Notes: generated by a model not told the origin, from the sequence alone. A stretch of DNA of 64,000 nucleotides from Nostoc paludosum FACHB-159 (GCF_014698835.1 NZ_JACJTU010000012.1:144787-208786), one strand, 5' to 3'; positions 25,272 to 34,997 are shown, numbered from the stretch's first letter. Translations and numbers: made by a program.

Positions 25272-26744
25272 TCAGCTTGATGACACGAATTTGTTACTCT
25301 GCGGCAAACTAAGGGTAAATGCTGTTTGACCAACAGATGTTGCTGAATCAAGGATGAGATCGCCTCGATGTGCGCGGACAATTTCACGGGCTAGGCTCAG
25401 TCCGAGTCCAATTCCTTCGACTTTGCGGGTGCGGGCACGATCGCCACGATAAAATCGGTCAAAAAGGCGGGAGCGATCGCCCTCTGGAATATCTTTTGAT
25501 GCGTTGGCGATCGTAACTTGGAGCGTTTTTTGATTTTGATGAGCGTGAATTTTTATCCAACCGTTGGGGAGATTATATTTGATGGCATTACTCAACAGAT
25601 TTTGTAGAACTTGAATTAGGAGATCGCGATCGCCTTGTACCTTTAGACCATCAGGAATATCGCTTTGCACTTTCAAATGAGGAGCTAGGAGTTCTACATC
25701 CTCTAACATTTCCACGAGCAACTCAGACATATCCACTTCAACCAAATACAAGCTCATTTGTCCTGCATCTGCTAAAGACAACAGCAAAAGTTTCCGCATA
25801 ATGCCGCTTAATCGGCGCACTTCATCCAAAAGGTTGCTTAGGCGCTGTTGCACTTCCGATCCAGGTTCAACCTGTTGCAGTGTTCGTTCTAATTCGCCTT
25901 GGAGAATGGTGAGTGGGGTTTTCAGTTCGTGAGCAGCATCAGCACTGAAGCGAGAAGCTTGTGTAAAACTGCGTTCTAAGCGTTCTAGCATTTGGTTAAA
26001 CACGCCAATCAGTTCCACAAATTCAACATCCGTTGTGCCAATGGGAATCCGCCGATCTAGGCCTTTGACGGTTACCTGTTGAATGACGCCTGTTAATTGA
26101 TGGATGGGGCGCAAAGCACTACCAGCAACCACCCATGCCCCGACGGCAACCAGCAAAAGCGCTCCCGGAATTGATACAAGAAAAATATTGCGAATAATAG
26201 CCATCTCTTGATTGACGGTTTGGAGGCTGACGGCAATGGCAATGTGAGCATTGGGGAATCTAGCAGCCCCAATCCGCCAACTTCCTGTCGCTGTCTGCTG
26301 AGAGATAAATTGAGGTGGGCGAGGAAAAGGTGGATTTATATTCTTAGGTATCGGGGGTCGTTCTCTATTCAAGGGCGGTGGCAAAGGTGCCAAGTCAATC
26401 TGCCGAAGCAATAGACGATTCAAATCGAGGTCGCCTTGTACTGCGTCGGATTGATAAACTGTTTTGCTGTTTGTGTCCAGCACTAACAGTGCAACTGGAG
26501 TTTTTGTATTTGTTCCTAAGGTATGGGTTAATAAGTCTTCATAACGCTGCCATCGCTCTGGTTCGGGTAGAGGTTCGGGTGGACGGTTTGCCCGCATTAA
26601 TTGATTTAACTGTTCTGCGTCAAGGCGACTGATTTTAGCCTCATAAATCTGAAACCAAGAAACTGCACCAAACCCAACTAATGCACTTCCAGCTAAACCC
26701 GCAGACAACAGGGCAATCCGCAATCGAAACGATGGGCGCTTCAT
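25272..26744 (-). CDS. Membrane sensor histidine kinase
   Basis: 490 residues. TM1 is at about 8-30 and TM2 at about 185-207, flanking a periplasmic domain of about 150 residues with a proline-rich stretch (PPPLNRERPPIPKNINPPF). A HAMP segment (LRPIHQL...) precedes HisKA with His272 (SADAAHELKTPLTI), and the ATPase has N (NLLSNAIKYN) and G2 (GIGLGLSLA) boxes. The layout is that of CusS/QseC-type EnvZ-family kinases. The cognate regulator gene is upstream on the same strand across 141 bp that includes a heptamer tract. The signal is unknown; metal or envelope stress is typical of the group. Confidence 0.9.
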   Translation of the reverse strand: MKRPSFRLRIALLSAGLAGSALVGFGAVSWFQIYEAKISRLDAEQLNQLMRANRPPEPLPEPERWQRYEDLLTHTLGTNTKTPVALLVLDTNSKTVYQSDAVQGDLDLNRLLLRQIDLAPLPPPLNRERPPIPKNINPPFPRPPQFISQQTATGSWRIGAARFPNAHIAIAVSLQTVNQEMAIIRNIFLVSIPGALLLVAVGAWVVAGSALRPIHQLTGVIQQVTVKGLDRRIPIGTTDVEFVELIGVFNQMLERLERSFTQASRFSADAAHELKTPLTILQGELERTLQQVEPGSEVQQRLSNLLDEVRRLSGIMRKLLLLSLADAGQMSLYLVEVDMSELLVEMLEDVELLAPHLKVQSDIPDGLKVQGDRDLLIQVLQNLLSNAIKYNLPNGWIKIHAHQNQKTLQVTIANASKDIPEGDRSRLFDRFYRGDRARTRKVEGIGLGLSLAREIVRAHRGDLILDSATSVGQTAFTLSLPQSNKFVSSS

Positions 26745-26885
26745 ATCAAGTTCAGGTAGTTACGAAGAAAGGCAGAAGGCAGAAGGCAGAAGTGATGATT
26801 AGTATCAAGCCAACTGAGCCTCCTGAATTATGATTCAAATATCTTTGCATTAGCCCTAATAATAAGTCTTCAGCCGGAGACGATA

Positions 26886-27590
26886 TCATAGTTTCTCATC
26901 TGGTTTGCGAAACCGATATCCAACCCCGCGAATGCTTTCAATCAAGCCTGCTTCTTCAATGGGGTCAATTTTTTTGCGAATTCGTTGGATACACACATCG
27001 ACGACGTTGGTGTTGGGGTTAAAGTCGTAACCCCAAACGTGTTCTAGAATTTGAGTGCGGGTGAAAACTCGTCCGGGAGAGCGCATGAGATATTCCAGCA
27101 GATTAAACTCGCGGCTAGTAAGTTCGATCGCCCGTTGATTATAGGTGACTTCCCGCGTGATGCGATCGAGCTTGAGCGACCCAACCACAAGCAAATTTTG
27201 GCGTAGGCGTAGCCCGTCGTAGACATCGCCCACACTCCGGCGCACAACTGCATGAATTCGAGCCGCTAATTCTTCCACAAAAAATGGTTTGGCTATGTAA
27301 TCATCGGCTCCCAAATTTAAACCGGAAAGGCGATCGTCGAGTTCATTACGAGCCGTTAATAAAATTACTGGAGTATTTCGCCCTGAGCGCCTTAGTTGCT
27401 TGAGAATCGATAGCCCATCCTTACCCGGCACCATAATATCAAGTACGATCGCATCATATTCGTTATCTAATGCCCGCAGATATCCTTCATCACCATTGTC
27501 GCAGTAGTCTACGACAAATCCTTGCTCCTTCAATCCAGCCCGGACGAAGTTAGCAATTTTGGCTTCATCTTCGACAAACAGAATGTTCAC
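26886..27590 (-). CDS. OmpR/PhoB-type response regulator
   Basis: 234 residues. The receiver has acidic EDE (7-9), phospho-acceptor Asp51 (IVLDIMVPGKDG), Thr79 and Lys101. The winged-helix DNA-binding domain ends LIESIRGVGYRFR. Residues 121-130 (GDVYDGLRLR) in the interdomain linker are encoded by a dispersed repeat in frame. The gene is first in an apparent operon with the histidine kinase, and 145 bp of divergent promoter separate it from the secreted repeat protein on the plus strand, a likely target of the pair. Confidence 0.93.
   Translation of the reverse strand: MNILFVEDEAKIANFVRAGLKEQGFVVDYCDNGDEGYLRALDNEYDAIVLDIMVPGKDGLSILKQLRRSGRNTPVILLTARNELDDRLSGLNLGADDYIAKPFFVEELAARIHAVVRRSVGDVYDGLRLRQNLLVVGSLKLDRITREVTYNQRAIELTSREFNLLEYLMRSPGRVFTRTQILEHVWGYDFNPNTNVVDVCIQRIRKKIDPIEEAGLIESIRGVGYRFRKPDEKL
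27201..27229 (-). repeat. REP-like repeat inserted in the response-regulator linker
   Basis: The plus strand carries GCGTAGGCGTAGCCC and GTCGTAGACATCGC. Intergenic relatives are found at 46058-46086 and 49818-49846 (reverse orientation, GCGATGCCTG...GCCTACGC), with a variant at about 54907-54935 and a fragment at 14186-14202. The insert keeps the frame. Confidence 0.8.
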
Positions 27591-27735
27591 AAATAATATT
27601 GATTACTTGACAATTATTCTTCCATTGTAAATTCATTACCTTTGAGTTGAAATTACAAAAATGTAATTCAGAAACGAAGCCAGTTGTAATTTTGAGGCGG
27701 CTTAATCAAAAATGTAAGCAACAATTTCGAGGTTA

Positions 27736-28368
27736 ATGATAATGAATATTCGTCAAGTTTTAGTGCTAACTGCGATTCCTGTTTGGTTGGGTACATTTGG
27801 TTTTATGTCACTCACTCAGGCAAATGCCGCTAATAAATTCCAACAAATTGCACAAGCAACAGATACTCCCAACCAACCACGGTCAGAAAGGCAGCGTCCG
27901 CCTCGTCCCGATTTGAAAGCGGCTGCGGCAAAGCTGGGAGTCACAGAACAACAATTAAAGGATGCACTGGGAGTTCCTGCTAATCCTCCGACTCCAGGCG
28001 ATCGCAATCAACGTCCACCTCGTCCCGATTTGAAAGCGGCTGCGACAAAGTTGGGAGTCACAGAACAACAATTAAAGGATGCCCTGGGAGTCCCCGCTAA
28101 TCCTCCTGGCGATGGCCAACGTCCACCTCGTCCTGATTTTAAAGCGGCTGCGACAAAGCTGGGTGTCACAGAACAACAATTAAAGGATGCCCTGGGAGTC
28201 CCCGCTAATCCTCCCACTCCAGGCGATCGCAATCAACGTCCGCCTCGTCCTGATTTGAAAGCGGCTGCGGCAAAGCTGGGTGTCACAGAACAACGATTGA
28301 TAGACGCTTTGGGTATTCCGCCTCGTCCTCAAGGCGATCGCCAAGCACCTCCTCCAGCCGACAACTAG
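27736..28368 (+). CDS. Secreted protein with four Pro-rich/LGVTEQQLKDALG repeats
   Basis: 210 residues. A signal peptide (about 1-33, ending QANAA) is followed by four repeats of 36-39 residues, each with RPPRPDLKAAA, KLGVTEQQLKDALGVP and a proline-rich linker with PGDRNQ. The helical part resembles short YidB-like or CUE-like bihelical units, but I do not recognise the family. The repeats are nearly identical at DNA level, pointing to recent duplication, and several linkers contain HIP1-like GGCGATCGC. Divergence from the two-component operon suggests regulation by it. The ATG at 27742 is an alternative start. Confidence 0.75.
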   Translation: MIMNIRQVLVLTAIPVWLGTFGFMSLTQANAANKFQQIAQATDTPNQPRSERQRPPRPDLKAAAAKLGVTEQQLKDALGVPANPPTPGDRNQRPPRPDLKAAATKLGVTEQQLKDALGVPANPPGDGQRPPRPDFKAAATKLGVTEQQLKDALGVPANPPTPGDRNQRPPRPDLKAAAAKLGVTEQRLIDALGIPPRPQGDRQAPPPADN

Positions 28369-28405
28369 TTTAATAATCAACCTGTTCAAACAGTTGAAAA
28401 CGAAT

Positions 28406-28434
28406 GTAGAGACGTAGCATTGCTACGTCTCTAC
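28406..28434. repeat. GTAGAGACGTAG palindrome
   Basis: GTAGAGACGTAGCA, one T, then the exact reverse complement. It lies between the stop of the repeat protein (+) and the stop of the large membrane protein (-), so it could terminate both transcripts. A sister copy with a HIP1 core is at 36401-36430. Confidence 0.75.
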
Positions 28435-28487
28435 AAGGGTTTACGGTAATGCAAAATTAATTTCTGGAGACTTCCGTGGTAACCAGC

Positions 28488-31400
28488 TTACCAAGGTAAA
28501 GATAACCCCGTAACTGCGATCGCACCTGCAACAGCACTAGCCGCTAGAGAAGTCAATGCTGTGCCAAATATCCACCAAGCTGCATTGGCAACGGTTTTTT
28601 TGGTTTCTTCGGCTTGCTTTTTAGCTTGTTGTTGAATTGCTTTGAGGCGTTTTTGTGTTTCTAGCTGAATGCGTTCGGCTCGTTGTAGTACACCATCCCG
28701 TGCGGCTTCTATTTGGTCGATGATGCGGTTGGCGTCTGCTTGAGAAATATCCTCACGAGAACTCAAGACAGCAACTAAGGTGTTGCGATCGAATTGGCTG
28801 AGGCGATCGCGCAAGGCTTCAAATCCAGCTTGCGGATCGTCAAAGACTTTGGTAAAGTCTTGCTTAATTCCTTCATAGTTGAGTTCTGGACGATCCAAAG
28901 AGTTAAGATAGTTGCGAATTCTTTTGAAAATCCCATCTAAAACTGATTGCACTCTTTGTTGAATATGTTGGAATTGTTCGACAATGGAACTGCGAACAGA
29001 CTCGATTTGATCCACAATTCGGTTAGCTTCTTCTTCTGAAATATCCTCGCGTTGGGATAGCAACGCCACAATTGTCGAACGGTCAAATTTAGCAGCGCGA
29101 TCGCTTAAATTGCCAATTCCAGCGCGGGGAGAAGACAACAACAATTGCAAATCGCGTTTGATTCCTTCGGGGTTAAGTTCTTCTTTGTTAGTATTACGCA
29201 GGTAATCTTCGAGATTTCCTTCAAAATCTAAAATTTGTTGAGTGGTACGCTTTGCTAAACGTCGCGGCGCTCTGACAAGATCGCGAATTGCATCTTCTAG
29301 GCGATCGATAATTTGATTCACTTGTTCTTCGCTCAAATCTCCCCGCTGACTTACCAGTTTCACCAAGGTTTCTCGGTCAACATGAGAAAGGCGATCGCGC
29401 AATGCTAATGCACCTGCTTTCGGGTCATCTAGTAATTTTTCCAAATCCCGCCTAATACCTTCTGGATCGAGTTCTTCCAAATTAGTATTGCGGAGATATT
29501 CTGCAATGGCTTTTGTAGTTTTTTCGTACTGTTCTGTTGCTTGTTGGGGTACTTGCAAAATACTATCTCGGACAGCTTCTAACCGATCTAGGACTTGGTT
29601 AATCTGTTCTTCGCTCAAGTCTCCCCGCTGAGTGAGCAGTTTCACCAGTGTATCGCGGTCAAATTGCGATAAACGCGATCGCAAAAGCCTAATTCCGGCT
29701 TGCGGATCTTCTAGTAAAACTCTAAAATCGCGTTTGATAGTTTCGGGGTTGAGTTCTTCTTTGTTAGTATTCCGTAAATAATCTTCAACTCTTTGCCGCA
29801 ATTCATCGGCTTTTACTTTTGCTTGTGCTTGCAATTCTCTGGCACGATTCAAGATATTATCGCGGTTGCTTTCGAGTTGACTAACAATATTATTAGCTTC
29901 TTCTTCACTAATATCTTGACGTTGTTGGAGCAATTGTACAAAAGTATCGCGGTCAAATTGACTGAAGCGATCGCTTAATTCTTCAAAACCAGCTTCTGGA
30001 TCTTCTACTAACCTCATAAAATCCTGTTCAATAGCTTCCGGATTAAGTTCTTCTTTGCTAGTTGAACGTAGATAATTTTCGATGCGGCTGCGGAAGTCTT
30101 GACCTTTTTCTCGCACTTGGGCTTGTTTAACAGTTTCTAAAATGTCCTGGCGATCGCTTTCCATTTGTTCGGAAATTTCTGTTACCCTCGCTTCGCTGAT
30201 ATCACCCCGCTGCTTCAGCAAGTTGACGAAATATTCTTGATTGATTTCCTCTAACTCTCGCCTTACAGTTGTCGGGTCTGCATTCACATCATAGATGACT
30301 TCTTTGAATTCTTCTCTGAGGGTAATACGGTTAAAGTGCCAAGGAAATGAATTCAATATGTAGTCTTCTACATCTGTTTTAATTGTATTTTCCAGCGATA
30401 TGGGTAATCTTGCTGTTGCTTCTTCTCTAAAGTTTTGTAACTGTCGTGTAATTTGCTCGACATCAACATCTTGAACTTTCTCTTTCAGTTTTTGCAACTG
30501 ATTTGTAATTTTGTTAACATCGATATGAGAAAGGTTCATTCTATCCAATACGGCTGGTACTGCGGCGCTCAAGCCATATTGAACAGCTTGCTTCATTACA
30601 CCATTACTTTGTTTTCCATTACCACCTCCAACTGTAACCAACTCCTGAAGTCTTTCACCTAAATTCTCGGAATTGAGTTCTTCAGGAGTCGCAGATTTCA
30701 GTAACTTAATTACTTGCTGTGTGGGATTTTTGCGATTCAAAGCTTGTTGCCAAGCACCTTCTAATTGGTCAGTAATACGATTGATATCTTCTTTAGATAA
30801 ATCGGTGCGATCGCTAATTAAATCAACAAACGTTTGCCGATTCACATTTTGCAACAAATCGCTATTAACAACAGATTGGAAATCTGTATCTTGAATCAGC
30901 TTGTCAAATTGAGAACGAATTTCTTTGATATCTAATTTTGGCAATTGTACAGAAGTCAAAGAACTTTGCAAGGTGTTTCTAATATTTTCAGGGTCAAAGC
31001 CTGATGTTAATTCTCGCCGGACTGCGGCTGTAACTTCTTCTGCTGTGGAAATCAATTGTTGCTTAGCAGAATTAGCGCTAATACCGGTAGTTGCTGTACC
31101 GAACAACGCTTGAAAACCAGAACTCACAGTACTTGCAATAGAACCAATTAAAGAACCTACTGCGGATGAACCAAACCAAATTATCAGGGAAAAATAAATA
31201 GACCAGATGACTACACCGATAACCGATCCTAGAAATGCATTTTCGACTAAGCTCAGTTTTACCGCTAGAAAAGAAGCAATAAATAATGCAATACTAGCCG
31301 TTACTAATGCCCAAGAACCGACTTTACCCTGAACCTTACGAATTTTGCTACCCAGCTTTACTGACTCATCATCATCATCTGAGTCAATTTCCCAATTTGA

Positions 31401-31607
31401 AATTCCTACAGCAACTGAAAGGTTTGTAAATAACAATTGGAAAGCTAAAGCCATTGAAACCCCAGCCAGCAATGCTACTAAGAATTTAGGCCCAGCAAAA
31501 AGAACTGATGCTTCTTCTGGAGTTAGCAGTTGTTGAGCGAAAATCGTAGGTGGTAATCCAAAAGATAGTGAATCCCATCCTAATAAGGTTAAAAAACTTT
31601 GAAACAT
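28488..31607 (-). CDS. Large membrane protein with about 100-residue coiled-coil repeats
   Basis: 1039 residues. The N-terminus has three or four hydrophobic segments (about 40-62, 97-120, 122-150) and an acidic loop (DSDDDDES). From about 400 to 990 there are six to seven degenerate repeats of about 95-100 residues with the core LRNTNKEELNPEGIKRDL, then DRLSQFDRDTLVKLLSQRGD and ISEEEANRIVDQIE, predicted helical and coiled-coil. A final hydrophobic segment (about 1010-1035) precedes the C-terminus. It resembles cyanobacterial hypothetical membrane proteins of stress loci; function is unknown. The repeats suggest a membrane-tethered scaffold. It converges on the small secreted repeat protein. 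Confidence 0.75.
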   Translation of the reverse strand: MFQSFLTLLGWDSLSFGLPPTIFAQQLLTPEEASVLFAGPKFLVALLAGVSMALAFQLLFTNLSVAVGISNWEIDSDDDDESVKLGSKIRKVQGKVGSWALVTASIALFIASFLAVKLSLVENAFLGSVIGVVIWSIYFSLIIWFGSSAVGSLIGSIASTVSSGFQALFGTATTGISANSAKQQLISTAEEVTAAVRRELTSGFDPENIRNTLQSSLTSVQLPKLDIKEIRSQFDKLIQDTDFQSVVNSDLLQNVNRQTFVDLISDRTDLSKEDINRITDQLEGAWQQALNRKNPTQQVIKLLKSATPEELNSENLGERLQELVTVGGGNGKQSNGVMKQAVQYGLSAAVPAVLDRMNLSHIDVNKITNQLQKLKEKVQDVDVEQITRQLQNFREEATARLPISLENTIKTDVEDYILNSFPWHFNRITLREEFKEVIYDVNADPTTVRRELEEINQEYFVNLLKQRGDISEARVTEISEQMESDRQDILETVKQAQVREKGQDFRSRIENYLRSTSKEELNPEAIEQDFMRLVEDPEAGFEELSDRFSQFDRDTFVQLLQQRQDISEEEANNIVSQLESNRDNILNRARELQAQAKVKADELRQRVEDYLRNTNKEELNPETIKRDFRVLLEDPQAGIRLLRSRLSQFDRDTLVKLLTQRGDLSEEQINQVLDRLEAVRDSILQVPQQATEQYEKTTKAIAEYLRNTNLEELDPEGIRRDLEKLLDDPKAGALALRDRLSHVDRETLVKLVSQRGDLSEEQVNQIIDRLEDAIRDLVRAPRRLAKRTTQQILDFEGNLEDYLRNTNKEELNPEGIKRDLQLLLSSPRAGIGNLSDRAAKFDRSTIVALLSQREDISEEEANRIVDQIESVRSSIVEQFQHIQQRVQSVLDGIFKRIRNYLNSLDRPELNYEGIKQDFTKVFDDPQAGFEALRDRLSQFDRNTLVAVLSSREDISQADANRIIDQIEAARDGVLQRAERIQLETQKRLKAIQQQAKKQAEETKKTVANAAWWIFGTALTSLAASAVAGAIAVTGLSLPW

Positions 31608-32207
31608 AGCATTTTTTCACTGCATTCAATTAAATTAGCCATTTTTTGAGAAAATGGTCTATCTCTCAATGTAGATATTAAGTTGACTGGGTTTACACTT
31701 TCCCAGGTAATAAAGGCTTTTGTCAAAAGTCGTACTTTTTTAAAGTAAATAAAAATTACAAAAGTTAATAAAAAGTTGATGGGTTTGCAATTTTGAAATT
31801 CCTAAACATAATTATTTATTTTTTTTAGGCGACAGTAATTTGGTTAAAAAATAATTACTTATTTGGATGATTTCAATTGCTTGCAATACTGATTTACATG
31901 AATATAAGCCTATAAGTGATTTATCTCCAAAATAAATGTTTAAATAATTAAATATTTTCTGTAAAAATAAAAAATTAATTAGCGCTAAAAATTTAGCAAC
32001 AAAATCATATTTTATATTGATTTTTCTATCGATATTTTTTTACTGAACTTTAGATAAAAACGCCTATGTCTGTTGATAGAGAAAAAATTTCTTCCAAGGG
32101 ATTGAGGAAAAATAAATATAAACATGTATTAATAGGAATTATTACGAGCTATTACCGAGCTAATAGATTTTTGAATAATTGATTTTAGTGTTTGTGGAGA
32201 AAAAATA
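31608..32207. promoter_or_regulatory. AT-rich divergent intergenic region
   Basis: 600 bp between two divergent genes, extremely AT-rich, with no repeat family and no ORF. It must contain both promoters; I see no specific operator. The + strand gene is preceded by GTGGAGAAAAA, an acceptable ribosome site. Confidence 0.5.
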
Positions 32208-33848
32208 ATGGTTGTAGGTGTACATAAACGTGCTGTAGGCGTATTTTCTACTCGTAGAGATATTGAACATGCGCTTCATGAATTGAAAAATGCCGGCTTT
32301 GATATGAATAGAGTATCTGTTATTACGCGGGATGGAGAGCGTGATGACATTGCTGGCGCAGAAGTACGCGATCGCGTTGGTGATAAATCCGATGAAGGCG
32401 CTGCGGTGGGAGCAGTTTCCGGTGGTGCTTTAGGTGGATTAACAGGCTTATTAGTAGGTCTTGGTACCTTAGCAATTCCTGGAATCGGGCCAATTATGCT
32501 GGCTGGAGCCGCAGCAACCACTTTAGCCACTACTCTTGCTGGAGCAGGTATCGGTGCAGTAGCTGGTAGTTTGCTTGGTGCATTAATTGGTTTAGGAATT
32601 CCCGAAGAACGAGCCAGAGTCTACGACGAACGCGTCAAACAAGGACAGTATCTAGTCATCATCGATGGTACTGATGCTGAAATTGCCAGAGCAGAAACAA
32701 TATTACGTCAGCGTGGTATCGAAGAGTTTGGTATTTACGACCATCCAGATAGCACACATACGACTACAGGTGTTGCTGATCACGATGTTAGCGGCAAATA
32801 TGCAGTAGGATACTTTTCTCATCGTCCAGATGCGGAAGCTGCAATTAGCGATTTGCGAAAAGCAGGTTTCCCCTTGAGCCAAATTTCTTTAATACACAGA
32901 GACACTTCCCGACGGGAATCTTTTCCAGGTATTCATCTAAGCGATCGCTGGGACTCTAACCGCTGGAGACTACCAGATAACCGCACTCATTTCTATAGCG
33001 AGCGCATCAATCAAGGCGATTACATCATCGTTGTGAATGGTACAGAAGCTGAAATTCAACGTGCAGCGGCTATTATTAGCCAACACGGAATTCAGCAGTG
33101 GCAAATTTTCGATTCAACCGGGTATGCTCCTGGAACTACACCCGTGCAAGCTGGAACTACATCCGTGCAAGCAGCCAAACGCGCAATCGGTGTATTTTCT
33201 CATCGTCGAGATGCAGAAACAGCACTTACAGAATTGCGAGATGCTGGTTTCCCGATGAGTAGGGTTTCAATCATTGCCAAAGATGCTGACGGTCATGGTA
33301 TCGCCGGTGTAGAGAATAGAAACATCGGTGCAGGTAATAAAGCAGACGAAGGTGCAAAAGCTGGTGCAGCTACAGGCGGCGTTTTAGGCGGCTTGACAGG
33401 CTTATTAGTTGGTCTTGGAACTTTAGCAATTCCCGGAGTCGGCCCAGTACTCGCAGGTGGCGCAGCAGCTACCGCCATAGCAACAACACTGGCTGGTGGT
33501 GCTATTGGTGCAGCAGCTGGCGGTATTGTTGGCGCACTCGTTGGTTTAGGAATTCCCGAAGACAGAGCTAGAGTTTATAACGATCGCTTCCAAAGAGGTG
33601 ATTACTTAGTAATTATCGATGGTACAGAAGCTGAAATCTACAAAGCCGAACCCATTCTCAACCGTCGAGGTATGCAAGAATTCGGCATATATGACGCCAC
33701 CGATTTAGGCGAATCTCGCTCAGGTTTCGATAGAGGAACTCATCACACCACAGGAGTTTTAGATCGCGATCGTACCAACTACTCAACGGAAGTTCATAGA
33801 GACGATCCCGCTGTAGTTATCGTCGATCGCCGTGAAGACACAATCTAA
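32208..33848 (+). CDS. General stress protein 17M-like, three modules with glycine zippers
   Basis: 546 residues built of three modules that start (K)RAVGVFSTRRDIEHALHEL, AVGYFSHRPDAEAAISDL and RAIGVFSHRRDAETALTEL. Modules 1 and 3 contain a glycine-zipper hydrophobic segment (GGLTGLLVGLGTLAIPGIGP and a second GxxxG run) and end with YLVIIDGT(D/E)AEI...RRGIEEFGIYD; module 2 lacks the zipper. The N-terminal ferredoxin-like unit corresponds to the YflT/general stress protein 17M family (PF11181). The zippers suggest membrane insertion. Neighbouring small stress-like genes support a stress role. A hydrophilic tail follows module 3. Confidence 0.8.
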   Translation: MVVGVHKRAVGVFSTRRDIEHALHELKNAGFDMNRVSVITRDGERDDIAGAEVRDRVGDKSDEGAAVGAVSGGALGGLTGLLVGLGTLAIPGIGPIMLAGAAATTLATTLAGAGIGAVAGSLLGALIGLGIPEERARVYDERVKQGQYLVIIDGTDAEIARAETILRQRGIEEFGIYDHPDSTHTTTGVADHDVSGKYAVGYFSHRPDAEAAISDLRKAGFPLSQISLIHRDTSRRESFPGIHLSDRWDSNRWRLPDNRTHFYSERINQGDYIIVVNGTEAEIQRAAAIISQHGIQQWQIFDSTGYAPGTTPVQAGTTSVQAAKRAIGVFSHRRDAETALTELRDAGFPMSRVSIIAKDADGHGIAGVENRNIGAGNKADEGAKAGAATGGVLGGLTGLLVGLGTLAIPGVGPVLAGGAAATAIATTLAGGAIGAAAGGIVGALVGLGIPEDRARVYNDRFQRGDYLVIIDGTEAEIYKAEPILNRRGMQEFGIYDATDLGESRSGFDRGTHHTTGVLDRDRTNYSTEVHRDDPAVVIVDRREDTI

Positions 33849-34019
33849 TTAGAATTGGTGAATTCAGAATTCAGAGTTTTCAATTCTAAATCCTGATACC
33901 GACGGGATTAATCAAGTTTCTACTCCTGAGTTCTGACTCCTGAATTCTGAATTCAGATTCCTTGCTCCTCACCTCTGCCGTAAATCTCAACAAATTTCAT
34001 CTGAACTCAAATTAAACAT

Positions 34020-34481
34020 ATGCAAAAGCTAACTCCCCTAGTAATTAGTTGTCTTTTAGTTTTTGGTGTTGCTGCTTGCGATAACGTTTCTAAAACAAGT
34101 GAATCTGCACCTGCTAATCCTAACGAAGCTGCACAAGCACCAACTGCTCGAACAACAGAAGCTTCTCAAAAAGATGCACAAAGTGAACTCCGTAAAAGAC
34201 AATTAAATGAGGATATTCGCGCTCGCGAACAACGCAATAATGCCACTGGCGGTGATGCAAATAGAGCCGCAGGTGACTTAGCAAGTGAAGTTCGCTCCAA
34301 ATTGGAGGCTAATATACCTGGTGGTCAATTAACGGTTAGTGCAGCAGAAGATGGGACTGTCACTGTCGGAGGAACCGTACCCAATCAAGATCAAATTGCT
34401 AAGATCGAACGTTTATCCAAAGAGATTAAAGGTGTGAAAGCAGTAGTTGTCAAAGCTACTGTTGCCCCACCAAAAAGCTAA
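34020..34481 (+). CDS. BON-domain lipoprotein
   Basis: 153 residues. A lipoprotein signal with lipobox VAAC (Cys20) is followed by an Ala/Thr-rich linker, a charged helical segment (SELRKRQLNEDIRAREQR) and one BON domain (about 82-148: SEVRSKLEANIPGGQLTVSA, GTVTVGGTVPNQDQIAKIE, IKGVKAVVVKA). BON domains bind phospholipid and are found in envelope stress proteins such as OsmY. It follows the 17M-like protein by 170 bp on the same strand. Confidence 0.85.
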   Translation: MQKLTPLVISCLLVFGVAACDNVSKTSESAPANPNEAAQAPTARTTEASQKDAQSELRKRQLNEDIRAREQRNNATGGDANRAAGDLASEVRSKLEANIPGGQLTVSAAEDGTVTVGGTVPNQDQIAKIERLSKEIKGVKAVVVKATVAPPKS

Positions 34482-34997
34482 CAGCTAACAACTATTTAAA
34501 TGAGTAGGTAGCCATAAATAAACTTACAGCAGACTTCAAAAAACTAGTGAATTCGACAATCTAAACTAGGTCTGGTGGCAACTCTGCTGTAAATGCTCCT
34601 ACTCAGCCTTAGTTCTCAGCTACAAGACTCCATTTGGCTACATGAAAAACTCGCTCTCAACTTGAAAAAGCTGATTTTGTATTCTTGAGTACAAACGCGA
34701 TTAATGGTGCCTCTACCCACTCACCGCCCGCATAAATAACTTTAAAAATTCAAGCGATCGCCATATTATACATATACAGCAATACGAGTTGATTTGGGAA
34801 AATTTTTGCACCTTCAGCCAAGATAAAACTTATTCAGAGCCTAATTATCTACCTAAATAAGGCAATTCGTAAACACGCTAAGAGTGGTATACTTAGTGTA
34901 ATGAGGGTAAATAATTGACAACTGACAACTTTAATTATTATATTTATTGACGCTCAGTCAGTTATAAAAACTCCTGTAATTGCTGAAAACCAAAACT
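34482..34997. other. Intergenic region with foldback element
   Basis: Apart from the inverted-repeat element at 34501-34605, the region contains one HIP1-like site near 34754 and AT-rich DNA. No gene is recognised. The promoter for the CAAD-domain gene should lie before 34998. Confidence 0.55.
34501..34605. repeat. Approximately 105-bp foldback element
   Basis: Nested inverted repeats: TGAGTAGG (34501-34508) pairs with CCTACTCA (34598-34605), and TTACAGCAGA (34524-34533) pairs with TCTGCTGTAA (34583-34592). Between the pairs AGC...AT also matches, with the left arm about ten bases longer. It could be a MITE-like element or encode a structured RNA. It has no ORF. Confidence 0.6.

Noticed and set aside
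32276..32530. 84-codon minus-strand frame inside the 17M-like gene
   Set aside because: Proline/alanine-rich shadow of the glycine-zipper segment; the same kind of frame recurs over the second zipper.
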